Assembly: GCA_945888065.1 (NCBI GenBank)
Contig: CAMCZU010000004.1
Span: 1 to 56,441, forward strand
DNA length: 56,441 bases
Source of the DNA: Rickettsia typhi
GTDB taxonomy: Bacteria > Pseudomonadota > Alphaproteobacteria > WRAU01 > Hepatincolaceae
Reading direction: 5' to 3'
Notes under the pieces: model-generated
Told to the model about the DNA's origin: nothing
The model's database searches: none
Seen by the model: only the letters and a program-made list of their open reading frames with translations
In this document: positions 35,870-43,930 of the stretch, one piece after another
Layout of the letters: each line of letters starts with the position of its first letter
How positions within the stretch are numbered: position 1 is the first letter of the stretch
Position numbers and translations under genes: made by a program

Positions 35870-36985
35870 TTATATGCTTCCAATTAAAGATATATAACCA
35901 TTTGATAATCTAATTGCTTTTCCAAGTAATTCTAACTCTAAAATAGCATTATTTAAAACATTATAATCAAAATTAGATTCCTGAATTAAAATTTCTAAAG
36001 CAATAGGTGTTGTAGATAGCACATTTAGTAAATATTCTTTTGCTTTTGAGATGCTTGTTTCATCTACATCTTTAATTTCTAAATGTGGTTTGTATGGGTT
36101 AGAAGATTCTTCTTTAATTATATAATTATTTAAATTATTCAAAATATCGTCTATGCTTTGAGTTAAAACAGCACCTTGTTTTATTAATTCATTTGTTCCA
36201 CTGCTGTTTTTATCTAAAGGGGATCCTGGAACAGCAAAAACCTCTCTTCCCTGATTTATAGCAGTTTGTGCAGTTATCATAGATCCTGAAGTTAAAGATG
36301 CCTCTATAAGCAAAACTCCACGAGACATTCCAGAAATTAAGCGATTTCTTTTAGGAAAATTAGATGCAATAGGTGATGAACCTATTGGAAACTCAGATAC
36401 TAAAGCCCCTTTGTTGGAAATATCTTCATATAATTTTTTATTTTCCAGTGGGTAAATAATATCTACACCACCACCTAAAAATGCAATTGTTCCTTTTTCT
36501 AATGCTCCAATGTGTGCTGATGTATCTATACCACGAGCAAGACCTGATACTACTAAAAATCCATTTTTTCCAAGATTTTGAGCAAAATTATTAGCTAAAT
36601 TTTTACCATTAATGGTGCAATTTCTAGATCCTACAATAGCAATAGCAGATTTTTTTAACAAATTTAAATTACCTTTTACAAACAAAATAGGTGGTTTATC
36701 ATCAATGTTTTTTAAAAGTGGGGGATAAAATTCATCTAAATATGAAACTATATGTATATTTTGCTTTAAAGCTAACTCAATTTCCCTCTGGGCAAGTTCC
36801 TCAGAATATATTTTAATTGATGGATTAGATTTTTTTAAAAAAGTACTTAAATTATTAATAGCATTTAGTGGAGTTTTATATTTTTCAAGGAGTTTAAAAA
36901 AAGTAATAGGGCCTATGTTTTGAGTTCTAATTAATCTAATAATATGAGCTAAATCTTTATTAAGTAGCAATTTATGTATTACCAC
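35870..36985 (-). CDS. dprA: DNA processing protein DprA
   Basis: DprA binds incoming single-stranded DNA and loads RecA during natural transformation. It is also found in many non-competent bacteria. The 371-residue protein shows A-I-V-G-S-R, S-G-L-A-R-G-I-D-T-S-A-H, F-P-K-R-N-R-L-I-S-G and G-S-x-I-T-A. F-A-V-P-G follows, and the C-terminus is winged-helix-like. It overlaps the end of plsY by 14 bases, implying coupled expression. No other competence DNA-uptake genes are in the window. Confidence 0.95.
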   Translation of the reverse strand: MVIHKLLLNKDLAHIIRLIRTQNIGPITFFKLLEKYKTPLNAINNLSTFLKKSNPSIKIYSEELAQREIELALKQNIHIVSYLDEFYPPLLKNIDDKPPILFVKGNLNLLKKSAIAIVGSRNCTINGKNLANNFAQNLGKNGFLVVSGLARGIDTSAHIGALEKGTIAFLGGGVDIIYPLENKKLYEDISNKGALVSEFPIGSSPIASNFPKRNRLISGMSRGVLLIEASLTSGSMITAQTAINQGREVFAVPGSPLDKNSSGTNELIKQGAVLTQSIDDILNNLNNYIIKEESSNPYKPHLEIKDVDETSISKAKEYLLNVLSTTPIALEILIQESNFDYNVLNNAILELELLGKAIRLSNGYISLIGSI

Positions 36986-37580
36986 TTTTTTTTAATTTAA
37001 TTTTACTCTCTTGCTTTTTTATAAGTCTTACAATATTTTCTTTATGCTTATAAATAATGATAATTGATATCATTAAAGCATAATATATTTTTGAAACATC
37101 AAAAATATAAAAATATACTGGCAACATAATAAATGTAATAATTGCAGACAAAGAAGAATACTTAAAAATAAATGCTATAGCTAACCAAGTAATTAAGCAT
37201 AACAACCCAATTATAGGATTAGTAGCTAAAATTGTTCCCAGTGATGTAGCAACTCCTTTACCACCTTTAAATTTTAACCAAATAGGAAACAAATGACCAC
37301 TTAAAGCACAAAAACCAGCTAATAAAGATAAATCTAAATTTTGTGTATTAATAAAAAATTTACACACAAGAATTGCAAAAGCACCTTTAAAAGTATCTAA
37401 AATAAGTGTAGCTAAGCCTAAGGTAAACCCACCAACTCTCAAAGCATTAGTAGCACCTATATTTTTAGAGCCAACTTCTCTTAAATCTATCCCTTTAAAT
37501 AGCTTTACCAATACTAATCCATAGGGAATAGAGCCAATCAAATATCCACCAATAATTACTATTATTAAAATAAATGTCAT
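36972..37580 (-). CDS. plsY: Acyl-phosphate glycerol-3-phosphate acyltransferase PlsY
   Basis: PlsY makes lysophosphatidic acid from acyl phosphate, the first step of phospholipid synthesis, in the plasma membrane. The 202-residue product is polytopic. Signature loops are G-S-I-P-Y-G near the start, G-S-K-N-I-G-A-T-N-A-L-R, and G-H-L-F-P-I-W-L-K-F-K-G-G-K-G-V-A-T. Its ATG overlaps the stop of a 47-residue ORF as ATGA. It is cotranscribed with dprA by overlap. Confidence 0.95.
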   Translation of the reverse strand: MTFILIIVIIGGYLIGSIPYGLVLVKLFKGIDLREVGSKNIGATNALRVGGFTLGLATLILDTFKGAFAILVCKFFINTQNLDLSLLAGFCALSGHLFPIWLKFKGGKGVATSLGTILATNPIIGLLCLITWLAIAFIFKYSSLSAIITFIMLPVYFYIFDVSKIYYALMISIIIIYKHKENIVRLIKKQESKIKLKKSGNT

Positions 37581-37720
37581 TTTTTTGTATTTCTCGCATA
37601 ATTTACTATTTTTTTCTGTATATATAGTAAAATTTCAATATGTTTTATTAAGTTAAATTCATCATTATTGGTGTATTCAAAGTTTATTTGTTTATCGTAT
37701 AAATTAGCTTTATATTCCAT
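37577..37720 (-). CDS. Small 47-residue ORF coupled to plsY
   Basis: Between ruvX and plsY on the minus strand an ATG at 37720 opens a frame of 47 codons, M-E-Y-K-A-N-L-Y-D-K-Q to N-T-K-K, ending in TGA at 37577-37579. The stop shares ATGA with the plsY start, a classic coupling arrangement. The product looks soluble with a helical centre (F-N-L-I-K-H-I-E-I-L-L-Y-I) and a basic tail. I know no homologue. The overlap, the matching strand and otherwise unfilled space in a tight operon support it being translated. It has no clear ribosome-binding site. Confidence 0.5.
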   Translation of the reverse strand: MEYKANLYDKQINFEYTNNDEFNLIKHIEILLYIQKKIVNYARNTKK

Positions 37721-37766
37721 AGTTTATTTTTTTTAATATTTTAATTAAAATTGATATTTATTTAGA

Positions 37767-38216
37767 TTAATCTTTTAAATTTAATTTATCAAGTATGATT
37801 TGTAAAAACCAAGCGGAAGCTTGTGAATCTACATCTTTTTTATTATTGTTTAAATTGTTATTTTCTACAAAATAGGTAGAAAATCTTTCATCTTGAAAAA
37901 AAATAGGAATCTCAATTTGCTTTAAAATATTTAGAGCAAATGTTTTTATAGATTGAACTCTCTCTTTAGATGAGCCATTTTTTTCTAATGGTAGCCCTAT
38001 AATTAAGGCAAATACATTTTCTTGCTTTATTATGCTAATGATTTGTTGGATATCTGGAATTAAATTTTTTCTTACTATTGTTAATTTAGGGAATGCTATT
38101 TTATGTGAAATATCACTCAATGCAATCCCTAAATTGTTTTTTGATACATCTAACGCCATTAATTTTTGATTAGATTTAATATTGTTTTTAATAAATTCTA
38201 AATTATCTATAATCAA
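37767..38216 (-). CDS. ruvX: RuvX/YqgF family nuclease
   Basis: A 149-residue RNase H-fold protein of the YqgF family, implicated in pre-16S rRNA 5'-end processing and earlier described as a putative Holliday-junction resolvase. Visible landmarks are A-L-D-V-S-K-N-N-L-G-I-A-L-S-D, A-L-I-I-G-L-P-L-x-x-N-G, F-F-Q-D-E-R-F-S-T and D-S-Q-A-S-A at the third acidic position. It lies 6 bases after the AGCS transporter gene, same strand. Confidence 0.92.
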   Translation of the reverse strand: MIIDNLEFIKNNIKSNQKLMALDVSKNNLGIALSDISHKIAFPKLTIVRKNLIPDIQQIISIIKQENVFALIIGLPLEKNGSSKERVQSIKTFALNILKQIEIPIFFQDERFSTYFVENNNLNNNKKDVDSQASAWFLQIILDKLNLKD

Positions 38217-38222
38217 ACTAAT

Positions 38223-39641
38223 TTACCATACATTATCTTTGTCATTAATTTGTGGAATAGATGATTTTGAAAATATAGGATCTTTTTTATTTCTAATTTG
38301 ATTTTCATAATCTTTAATTGTTAGTATTCCAACTTCCCTTAATCTCAATAAAGCATATAAGTTAATTAATACCATTAATCCCATAAAAAAATCTGCTATG
38401 TTCCATACATTTTCTAAAGGAGTAATTGTTCCATAATATACGGTTATTATTACTAAAATCCTTAAAATATAAATATACAATTTTTTAGATATTAAAAAAT
38501 TCATATTATTTTCTGCATATGAATAATTTCCAATGATTGATGTAAATCCAAAGGTAATAATACAAAAAGATAACAAATATACGCTATATTCTCCCAAATA
38601 TGATAGTAGAGAGTTTTGAACTAACTCAACACCTTGAATTCCTGTATTTTTTAAATATACATCTGAAGATAAAATAATTAAAGCGGTAGAAGTACAAATA
38701 ATAAATGCAACAAAAAATACTCCAAGCATACCAATAAATCCTTGTGTTGTTGGATGATCTACCATTGCTGAGGCAGAAATATTAGGGGTAGAGCCCATAC
38801 CTGCTTCTGTTGCAAATAAAGCTCTTTTAGCACCAATAATAGCTGTTTGTAAAAACATATAAGTTGCACTTCCGTATATAACCTCATTAAAACCAAATGC
38901 TGATTTTATTATTAAAACAAATAAGTAAGGTAGCTTTTCTATATTTAAAATTATTGCACCACAGGCAAGTAGAATATATACAAAACCCATTATTGGAACT
39001 AAATAAGATGAAAATTTAGATATTCTTTGAATCCCACCAAAAATAATTAAAGCAGTCAGTATGGTTAGAAATATTGCAATTGACTCTTTAGAAACATTAA
39101 ATGAGTTGTTAATAGAGCTTCCAATGGTATTAGCTTGAACTGAATTAAAAGCAAACCCGTAGCTTAAAATTAATATTATAGAAAAACTAATAGCTAAAAG
39201 GGGAGATTTTAAACCTTTTTTTATATAATATGATGGTCCGCCCATAAACAACCCTAAGTTAGTTTTTTTCTTATAAACCTGCCCTAAAACATGCTCTATA
39301 ATATTGCTAGACATTCCAAGAAAAGATATTACCCATACCCAAAAAATTGTGCCAGGACCACCTAAAGATATTGCAATAGACATACCAGCAATTGAGCCAA
39401 CTCCAACAACAGAAGCTAAAGATGTTGATAAAGCTTCAAGGGAAGAAATATGGTTAATAGATTTTTTTTGATTTTTAAATAATAATAAAAAAGAATGTTT
39501 TAAAAATCTTAGTTGGATAAATTTTAATTTTATGGTAAAATATAATCCTACTATTAGAAGCAAGCTAATAATTATATAATTCCACATATAATAATTTATG
39601 GTGTTAATAATATTATATAAAAAAGTAAAGATTGCTTCCAT
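38223..39641 (-). CDS. AGCS family sodium:alanine/glycine symporter
   Basis: A 472-residue polytopic membrane protein of the alanine/glycine:cation symporter family, which imports Ala or Gly with Na+. Landmarks are G-x-G-S-I-A-G (about 75-80), G-G-P-G-T-I-F-W-V-W, G-G-P-S-Y-Y-I, and the A-x-x-A-G-M-G-S-T-P-N-I-S-A stretch typical of the family. A strong AAAGGA precedes its ATG. It heads the minus-strand run ending in rpmG and diverges from gatC. Alanine import would feed peptidoglycan synthesis, though no regulation links them. Confidence 0.92.
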   Translation of the reverse strand: MEAIFTFLYNIINTINYYMWNYIIISLLLIVGLYFTIKLKFIQLRFLKHSFLLLFKNQKKSINHISSLEALSTSLASVVGVGSIAGMSIAISLGGPGTIFWVWVISFLGMSSNIIEHVLGQVYKKKTNLGLFMGGPSYYIKKGLKSPLLAISFSIILILSYGFAFNSVQANTIGSSINNSFNVSKESIAIFLTILTALIIFGGIQRISKFSSYLVPIMGFVYILLACGAIILNIEKLPYLFVLIIKSAFGFNEVIYGSATYMFLQTAIIGAKRALFATEAGMGSTPNISASAMVDHPTTQGFIGMLGVFFVAFIICTSTALIILSSDVYLKNTGIQGVELVQNSLLSYLGEYSVYLLSFCIITFGFTSIIGNYSYAENNMNFLISKKLYIYILRILVIITVYYGTITPLENVWNIADFFMGLMVLINLYALLRLREVGILTIKDYENQIRNKKDPIFSKSSIPQINDKDNVW

Positions 39642-39680
39642 AAGTGTTCCTTTATAAATATATAAGTTATTTTTATTAAA

Positions 39681-39709
39681 TTACAAATGCAATAGTTAGA
39701 TAGTATAAT
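39681..39709 (+). promoter_or_regulatory. Sigma-70-type promoter of gatCAB
   Basis: TTACAA (39681-39686), 17 bases, TATAAT (39704-39709), preceded by TAG, in the divergent gap between the transporter gene and gatC. It leaves a leader of about 45 bases ending in AGGTG before the gatC ATG. Confidence 0.6.
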
Positions 39710-39759
39710 ATGTTTTTAAGGAAAATAAAATATTTTATTATAGTAATTACAGGTGATAA

Positions 39760-40053
39760 ATGATTAATTATGATATTGATAAGCTATCAAAGTTAACAAA
39801 TATAAAGATAGAAACTGAAGTTCTTGAGAAATTCAAAGATAGTGTTAGTAACATTTTAAACTGGTGTGAATCTTTAGAAAGTGTAGATACAAAAAATATT
39901 GATCCAATGTTTTCTCCGATGGATATGTTTAATAAATCTATTGAAAACTATAGAGAAGATGTAGTGTATGATGGTAATATTCAAAAAGAAGTATTATCAA
40001 ATTGTATGGATATAGAAGATGTATTTATTTGTGTTCCAAAAGTTATAGAATAA
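39760..40053 (+). CDS. gatC: Asp/Glu-tRNA amidotransferase subunit C
   Basis: GatC is the small subunit that holds GatA and GatB together in the enzyme converting Glu-tRNA(Gln), or Asp-tRNA(Asn), to the amide form. The 97-residue protein has I-D-K-L-S-K-L-T-N-I near the start and I-L-N-W-C-E-S-L-E-S-V-D-T. P-M-F-S-P and R-E-D-V follow in the second half, all usual for GatC. It lies 30 bases before gatA and has a good promoter and ribosome-binding site. Confidence 0.93.
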   Translation: MINYDIDKLSKLTNIKIETEVLEKFKDSVSNILNWCESLESVDTKNIDPMFSPMDMFNKSIENYREDVVYDGNIQKEVLSNCMDIEDVFICVPKVIE

Positions 40054-40083
40054 ATTAAATTAAACAAGGGTAGTTGCAAATTT

Positions 40084-41565
40084 ATGAATATATTAAATTT
40101 ATCTCTTAAAGATCTTTCAAAAAAATTACAAAGCAAAGAAATATCATCTACAGATATAGTAAATGCATATATTAACTCTTCTCAAATAGGAGATGAGCTT
40201 AATGTTTATATAACTAAAACATTTGAGTTAGCCTTGAAAGAGGCAAAACTAAGCGATGATAGATGGGCACAAAACAAGCAATTGAGTCAATTTGATGGTA
40301 TACCTATTGGTATTAAAGATATTTTTTTAACAAAGGGAATTAAAACTACTAATGGATCTAATTTTTTATCAGATTTTATTGCTCCTTTTGAATCTTCTGT
40401 GACTCAAAAATTAAAAGATTTGGGCTATATTTGCTTAGGTAAGCTTAATATGGATGAATTTGCAATGGGTTCTGGTAATTTAACCAGTTATTTTAAGCCA
40501 GTTATTAACCCATGGATGGCTAGTGACAATAAAAAGTTGGTTCCAGGGGGGAGTTCTGGCGGTTCTTCTGCTGGAATTGCTTCCCGTTCTTTTGTGGTAG
40601 CTTTAGGAACGGATACGGGAGGGTCAATTAGGCAACCAGCAAGTTTTAGTGGAATTGTTGGGTTAAAGCCTACTTATGGTGTGTGTTCTCGTTTTGGTAT
40701 TATTGCTTTTGCATCTTCTTTGGATCAAGCTGGTCCTATGAGTAGAAATGTTGAAGATAATGCTATTTTGCTTAATCAAATTGCAGGTTATGATGAAAAA
40801 GATAGTTCTCAAATTAAATTTAATAAGCCAGATTATACATCTAAAATAGGTAAAGATATTAAAGGATTAAAAGTAGGTTTGCCAAAAGAATATTTTTCTG
40901 ATAAATTATCTTCTCAAATTAGGGATTATTGGAAATCAACTGCTAATATTTTAGAAAAACAAGGGGCTGAAATTATAGATATTTCTTTACCACATACTCA
41001 ATATGCGCTTCCTGTTTATTATATTATAGCACCTGCTGAAGCTAGTTCTAATTTATCTAGGTTTGATGGAATTAGGTATGGGAAAAGAGCATCAGGAGAA
41101 AGTTTAGAAGATATATATTTAAATTCAAGAACTCAAGGTTGGGGAGAAGAAGTAAAGCGTAGAATTTTAATTGGTACTTATAATGTATTAACAGAAAATT
41201 ATGATAAATATTTACAAGCTACAAAAGTTAGAAGATTAATTACGCAAGATTTTATTAATGCTTTTTCTAAGGTAGATGTAATACTAACTCCAACTACAAC
41301 ATCTTCTGCTTTTCCTATTGATGAAAGCCCAAACAATCCACTAGAGATGTATTATAATGATATTTTTACAGTTACTGCTAATTTAGCTGGTTTACCAGCT
41401 ATGTCTATACCTGTAGGTTTATGTGAAAAATCTTTACCTATTGGGATGCAATTAATAGGTAATTATCACAATGAAGATGAGCTTTATAAAATATCTTATG
41501 TGTTAGAATCTGAAATAAAATTTAATGAGTTATCAACTTTTGTAAAGCAACATAAATTGTTTTAA
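40084..41565 (+). CDS. gatA: Asp/Glu-tRNA amidotransferase subunit A
   Basis: GatA is the amidase subunit that frees ammonia from glutamine. The amidase-signature triad is present: K78 (G-I-K-D), S157 (P-G-G-S-S-G-G-S-S-A) and S181 (D-T-G-G-S-I-R-Q-P). The C-terminus has N-L-A-G-L-P-A-M-S-I-P-V-G and P-I-G-M-Q-L-I-G. Its 493 residues are normal. It lies in the gatCAB operon. Confidence 0.97.
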   Translation: MNILNLSLKDLSKKLQSKEISSTDIVNAYINSSQIGDELNVYITKTFELALKEAKLSDDRWAQNKQLSQFDGIPIGIKDIFLTKGIKTTNGSNFLSDFIAPFESSVTQKLKDLGYICLGKLNMDEFAMGSGNLTSYFKPVINPWMASDNKKLVPGGSSGGSSAGIASRSFVVALGTDTGGSIRQPASFSGIVGLKPTYGVCSRFGIIAFASSLDQAGPMSRNVEDNAILLNQIAGYDEKDSSQIKFNKPDYTSKIGKDIKGLKVGLPKEYFSDKLSSQIRDYWKSTANILEKQGAEIIDISLPHTQYALPVYYIIAPAEASSNLSRFDGIRYGKRASGESLEDIYLNSRTQGWGEEVKRRILIGTYNVLTENYDKYLQATKVRRLITQDFINAFSKVDVILTPTTTSSAFPIDESPNNPLEMYYNDIFTVTANLAGLPAMSIPVGLCEKSLPIGMQLIGNYHNEDELYKISYVLESEIKFNELSTFVKQHKLF

Positions 41566-41599
41566 TAGAATTGATATTATATAAAAATTGGAGCAACAA

Positions 41600-43069
41600 A
41601 TGGCATATTTAATTGAAGGTAAAACAGGTAAATGGGAGGTTGTTATTGGCTTAGAAGTTCATTGTCAAATTGTTTCTAATGCTAAGTTGTTTTCATCTTC
41701 TTCTACTAAATTTGGGAGTGAGCCAAACTCTAATGTGTCTTACATAGATATGGCATTCCCTGGCGTATTACCAAGAGTAAATAAATTTTGTGTTGAACAA
41801 GCTATTAAAACAGGATTAGCTTTAAATGGCAAAATTAATTTAGTATCTTATTTTGATAGAAAGCATTATTTTTACCCTGATTCTCCATTTGGATATCAAA
41901 TTTCTCAATTTTATACTCCTATAGTAGAAAATGGATATATGAATATTAAGTTAGAAAATGGTGATAATAAAAAAATTCATATAGAACGCATTCATATAGA
42001 ACAAGATGCAGGTAAATTATTACATGAACATCATCCTAATAAAAGTTTTATAGATTTAAATAGGGCAGGGGTAGGTCTAATGGAGATTGTATCTAAGCCT
42101 GATATGAGATCTAAAGAAGAAGCATCTATGTATGTAAACAATTTAAGGACTTTAGTAAAATATATAGGATCTTGTGATGGCAATATGGAAGAAGGTTCTA
42201 TGAGGTGTGATATTAATGTATCTGTAAGAAAACCAGGAGAAAAATTAAGAACTAGAGTTGAAATAAAAAATGTTAATTCTATAAAATTTTTACAACAAGC
42301 AATTGATTATGAAACTCATATGCAAATTGATGCATGGGAAAATGGCTTAGAGGTTAGTCAAGAAACAAAATTGTTTAACCCATCAAGTGGTAAAACTTAT
42401 ACTTTAAGAAAAAAAGAAGAGGCTGGGGATTATAGATATATGCGAGATCCTGATTTACTACCTCTTGTTTTATCTGATGAAGAAGTAAAGAATATTCATA
42501 ATTCCTTGCCAGAGCTACCACAGGCTAAATGTGATAGATATGTTAATGATTTTGGCTTGAACTTTGAAGAATCTTATTTGTTATCTTCAGATAAAGATTA
42601 TGTAAATTATTTTGAAGCAGTGGTTGAAAATCAAAAAAAAGATTTAATAAATATTAAAATGATAGCAAACTGGATTACAACTAATTTGTTTGCCTATTTA
42701 AATAAAGATAATGTTGCTATTTCTAATAGCAACATTAGTCCTTCTAATTTAGCTAAGTTGATTGATCTGATTGTTGACAATACAATTTCAAGCAAAATTG
42801 CTAAAGAAGTTTTTGAAGAAATGTGGAATACTTCTAAAAACCCTGAAGATATTATTAAACATAAGGGTTTGCAACAAATTACAGATGTATCACAAATTCA
42901 GAGTGTAATTGATAATCTTGTAAAAAACAATCAAGATAAAGCAAATGAAATAAAATTAGGTAAAGAAAAATTATTGGGTTGGTTTGTAGGTCAAATAATG
43001 AAAGAAACAAGTGGTAAAGCTAACCCAGAAATTGTAAATGATTTATTAAAGAAAAAAATACTTGAATAA
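41600..43069 (+). CDS. gatB: Asp/Glu-tRNA amidotransferase subunit B
   Basis: GatB is the kinase/transamidase subunit that activates the misacylated tRNA. G-L-E-V-H-C-Q-I, D-R-K-H-Y-F-Y-P-D, Q-I-S-Q-F-Y-T-P and G-V-G-L-M-E-I-V-S-K-P-D are diagnostic. The C-terminal helical and YqeY-like tail is present. I chose the ATG at 41600 because GGAG at 41590-41593 is ideally placed; an in-frame TTG at 41588 precedes that site and is less likely. About 489 residues. Confidence 0.97.
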   Translation: MAYLIEGKTGKWEVVIGLEVHCQIVSNAKLFSSSSTKFGSEPNSNVSYIDMAFPGVLPRVNKFCVEQAIKTGLALNGKINLVSYFDRKHYFYPDSPFGYQISQFYTPIVENGYMNIKLENGDNKKIHIERIHIEQDAGKLLHEHHPNKSFIDLNRAGVGLMEIVSKPDMRSKEEASMYVNNLRTLVKYIGSCDGNMEEGSMRCDINVSVRKPGEKLRTRVEIKNVNSIKFLQQAIDYETHMQIDAWENGLEVSQETKLFNPSSGKTYTLRKKEEAGDYRYMRDPDLLPLVLSDEEVKNIHNSLPELPQAKCDRYVNDFGLNFEESYLLSSDKDYVNYFEAVVENQKKDLINIKMIANWITTNLFAYLNKDNVAISNSNISPSNLAKLIDLIVDNTISSKIAKEVFEEMWNTSKNPEDIIKHKGLQQITDVSQIQSVIDNLVKNNQDKANEIKLGKEKLLGWFVGQIMKETSGKANPEIVNDLLKKKILE

Positions 43070-43088
43070 TAATAATATAGGTTTATTA

Positions 43089-43094
43089 TATAAT
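43089..43094 (+). promoter_or_regulatory. Candidate -10 box before tRNA-Ser
   Basis: A perfect TATAAT lies 16 bases before the tRNA 5' end. The best upstream -35-like element (TTGAAT at 43062-43067) is too far at 21 bases, so this is tentative. Confidence 0.35.
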
Positions 43095-43110
43095 ATATAT
43101 GTTATATTTA

Positions 43111-43205
43111 GGATAGGTGGCCGAGAGGCTTAAGGCAACGGTTTGCTAAACCGTCGTACGGTGCGTAAGTCTGTACCGTGGGTTCGAATCCCACCCTATC
43201 CACCA
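43111..43205 (+). tRNA. tRNA-Ser (GCU)
   Basis: The sequence folds into a class II tRNA: acceptor stem GGATAGG/CCTATCC, D-arm GCC...GGC, and anticodon stem ACGGT/ACCGT around loop TTGCTAA. The anticodon GCT reads AGC/AGT serine codons. A long variable arm has stem GTACGG/CTGTAC, and the T-arm is GTGGG-TTCGAAT-CCCAC. CCA is encoded. The discriminator base is A, whereas bacterial tRNA-Ser usually has G there. It lies 41 bases after gatB. Confidence 0.97.
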
Positions 43206-43219
43206 TTATGGATTAATTT

Positions 43220-43930
43220 ATGCAAATGTTAAGAATAAAGATGAAATTTTTTTTAAAATTACTACTAGTTTTTAGTATATTATATGTTTCATCTGCTTTA
43301 AATTTGTATGCATCAGAGCCTAGGACATATTATTACATCCAATATAATATAAAATTTAATGTAATTAATACAATGAATTCTGTTTTTTCTAGTTATAATG
43401 AAGAAACTCAACAAGAAGAAATATCTTATGTAAATACAAAGTTAAAGCCTTTAGTTCCTTTTTTTAATGGTAGTATGTTTTTGGGATATCATTTTGCTAG
43501 CAATTATAGCTTAGAATTTGAATTAGCTGAGCATAACGTTCACTATGATGAGGTAAATGGAGTTCCTGCTAGAGCACCAGATGCTTCTTTAGTGAATGTT
43601 GCACAAACTAATTTAGTTATATCTTTAAAAAAAGATCTTTTTGATATTGGTAATCAGGATAATACAATTTATACAAAAATTGGTGTTGGATTGACTGAAA
43701 TTGATTTTGCATCTCGCGATCCTGCAGATGGTGGAAATGCTATTACTCCTATGATTCAAGCAGGAATAGGATACACATATGTTTTTAACAGATATGTTGA
43801 TTTTGATGTATTGTTGAGTTATGATAGAAATTTTTCTAAATTAGAAATTATATCTTCTTATTCTCAGCTTGGTATAGAGGCAAATGTAGAAGAAGTAGGA
43901 TTGTTTTTAGGTCTTAGGGTAAAAATCTAA
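43220..43930 (+). CDS. Outer membrane beta-barrel protein
   Basis: A 236-residue protein with a Sec signal peptide, beta strands of alternating polarity and a final strand V-G-L-F-L-G-L-R-V-K-I, typical of small opacity-type outer-membrane barrels such as the surface antigens of Rickettsiales. T-K-I-G-V-G, G-I-G-Y-T-Y and V-D-F-D-V-L-L-S-Y-D are barrel-strand patterns. The first ATG is 14 bases after the tRNA; an ATG at 43241 gives a more compact signal peptide and is equally possible. It may be read through from the tRNA promoter. Its stop overlaps the convergent protease gene by 4 bases. Confidence 0.8.
   Translation: MQMLRIKMKFFLKLLLVFSILYVSSALNLYASEPRTYYYIQYNIKFNVINTMNSVFSSYNEETQQEEISYVNTKLKPLVPFFNGSMFLGYHFASNYSLEFELAEHNVHYDEVNGVPARAPDASLVNVAQTNLVISLKKDLFDIGNQDNTIYTKIGVGLTEIDFASRDPADGGNAITPMIQAGIGYTYVFNRYVDFDVLLSYDRNFSKLEIISSYSQLGIEANVEEVGLFLGLRVKI

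Noticed and set aside
35870-36985. dprA as evidence of a DNA-uptake island
   Set aside because: It is embedded in the conserved plsY-dprA-topA operon and no uptake or pilus genes are nearby.
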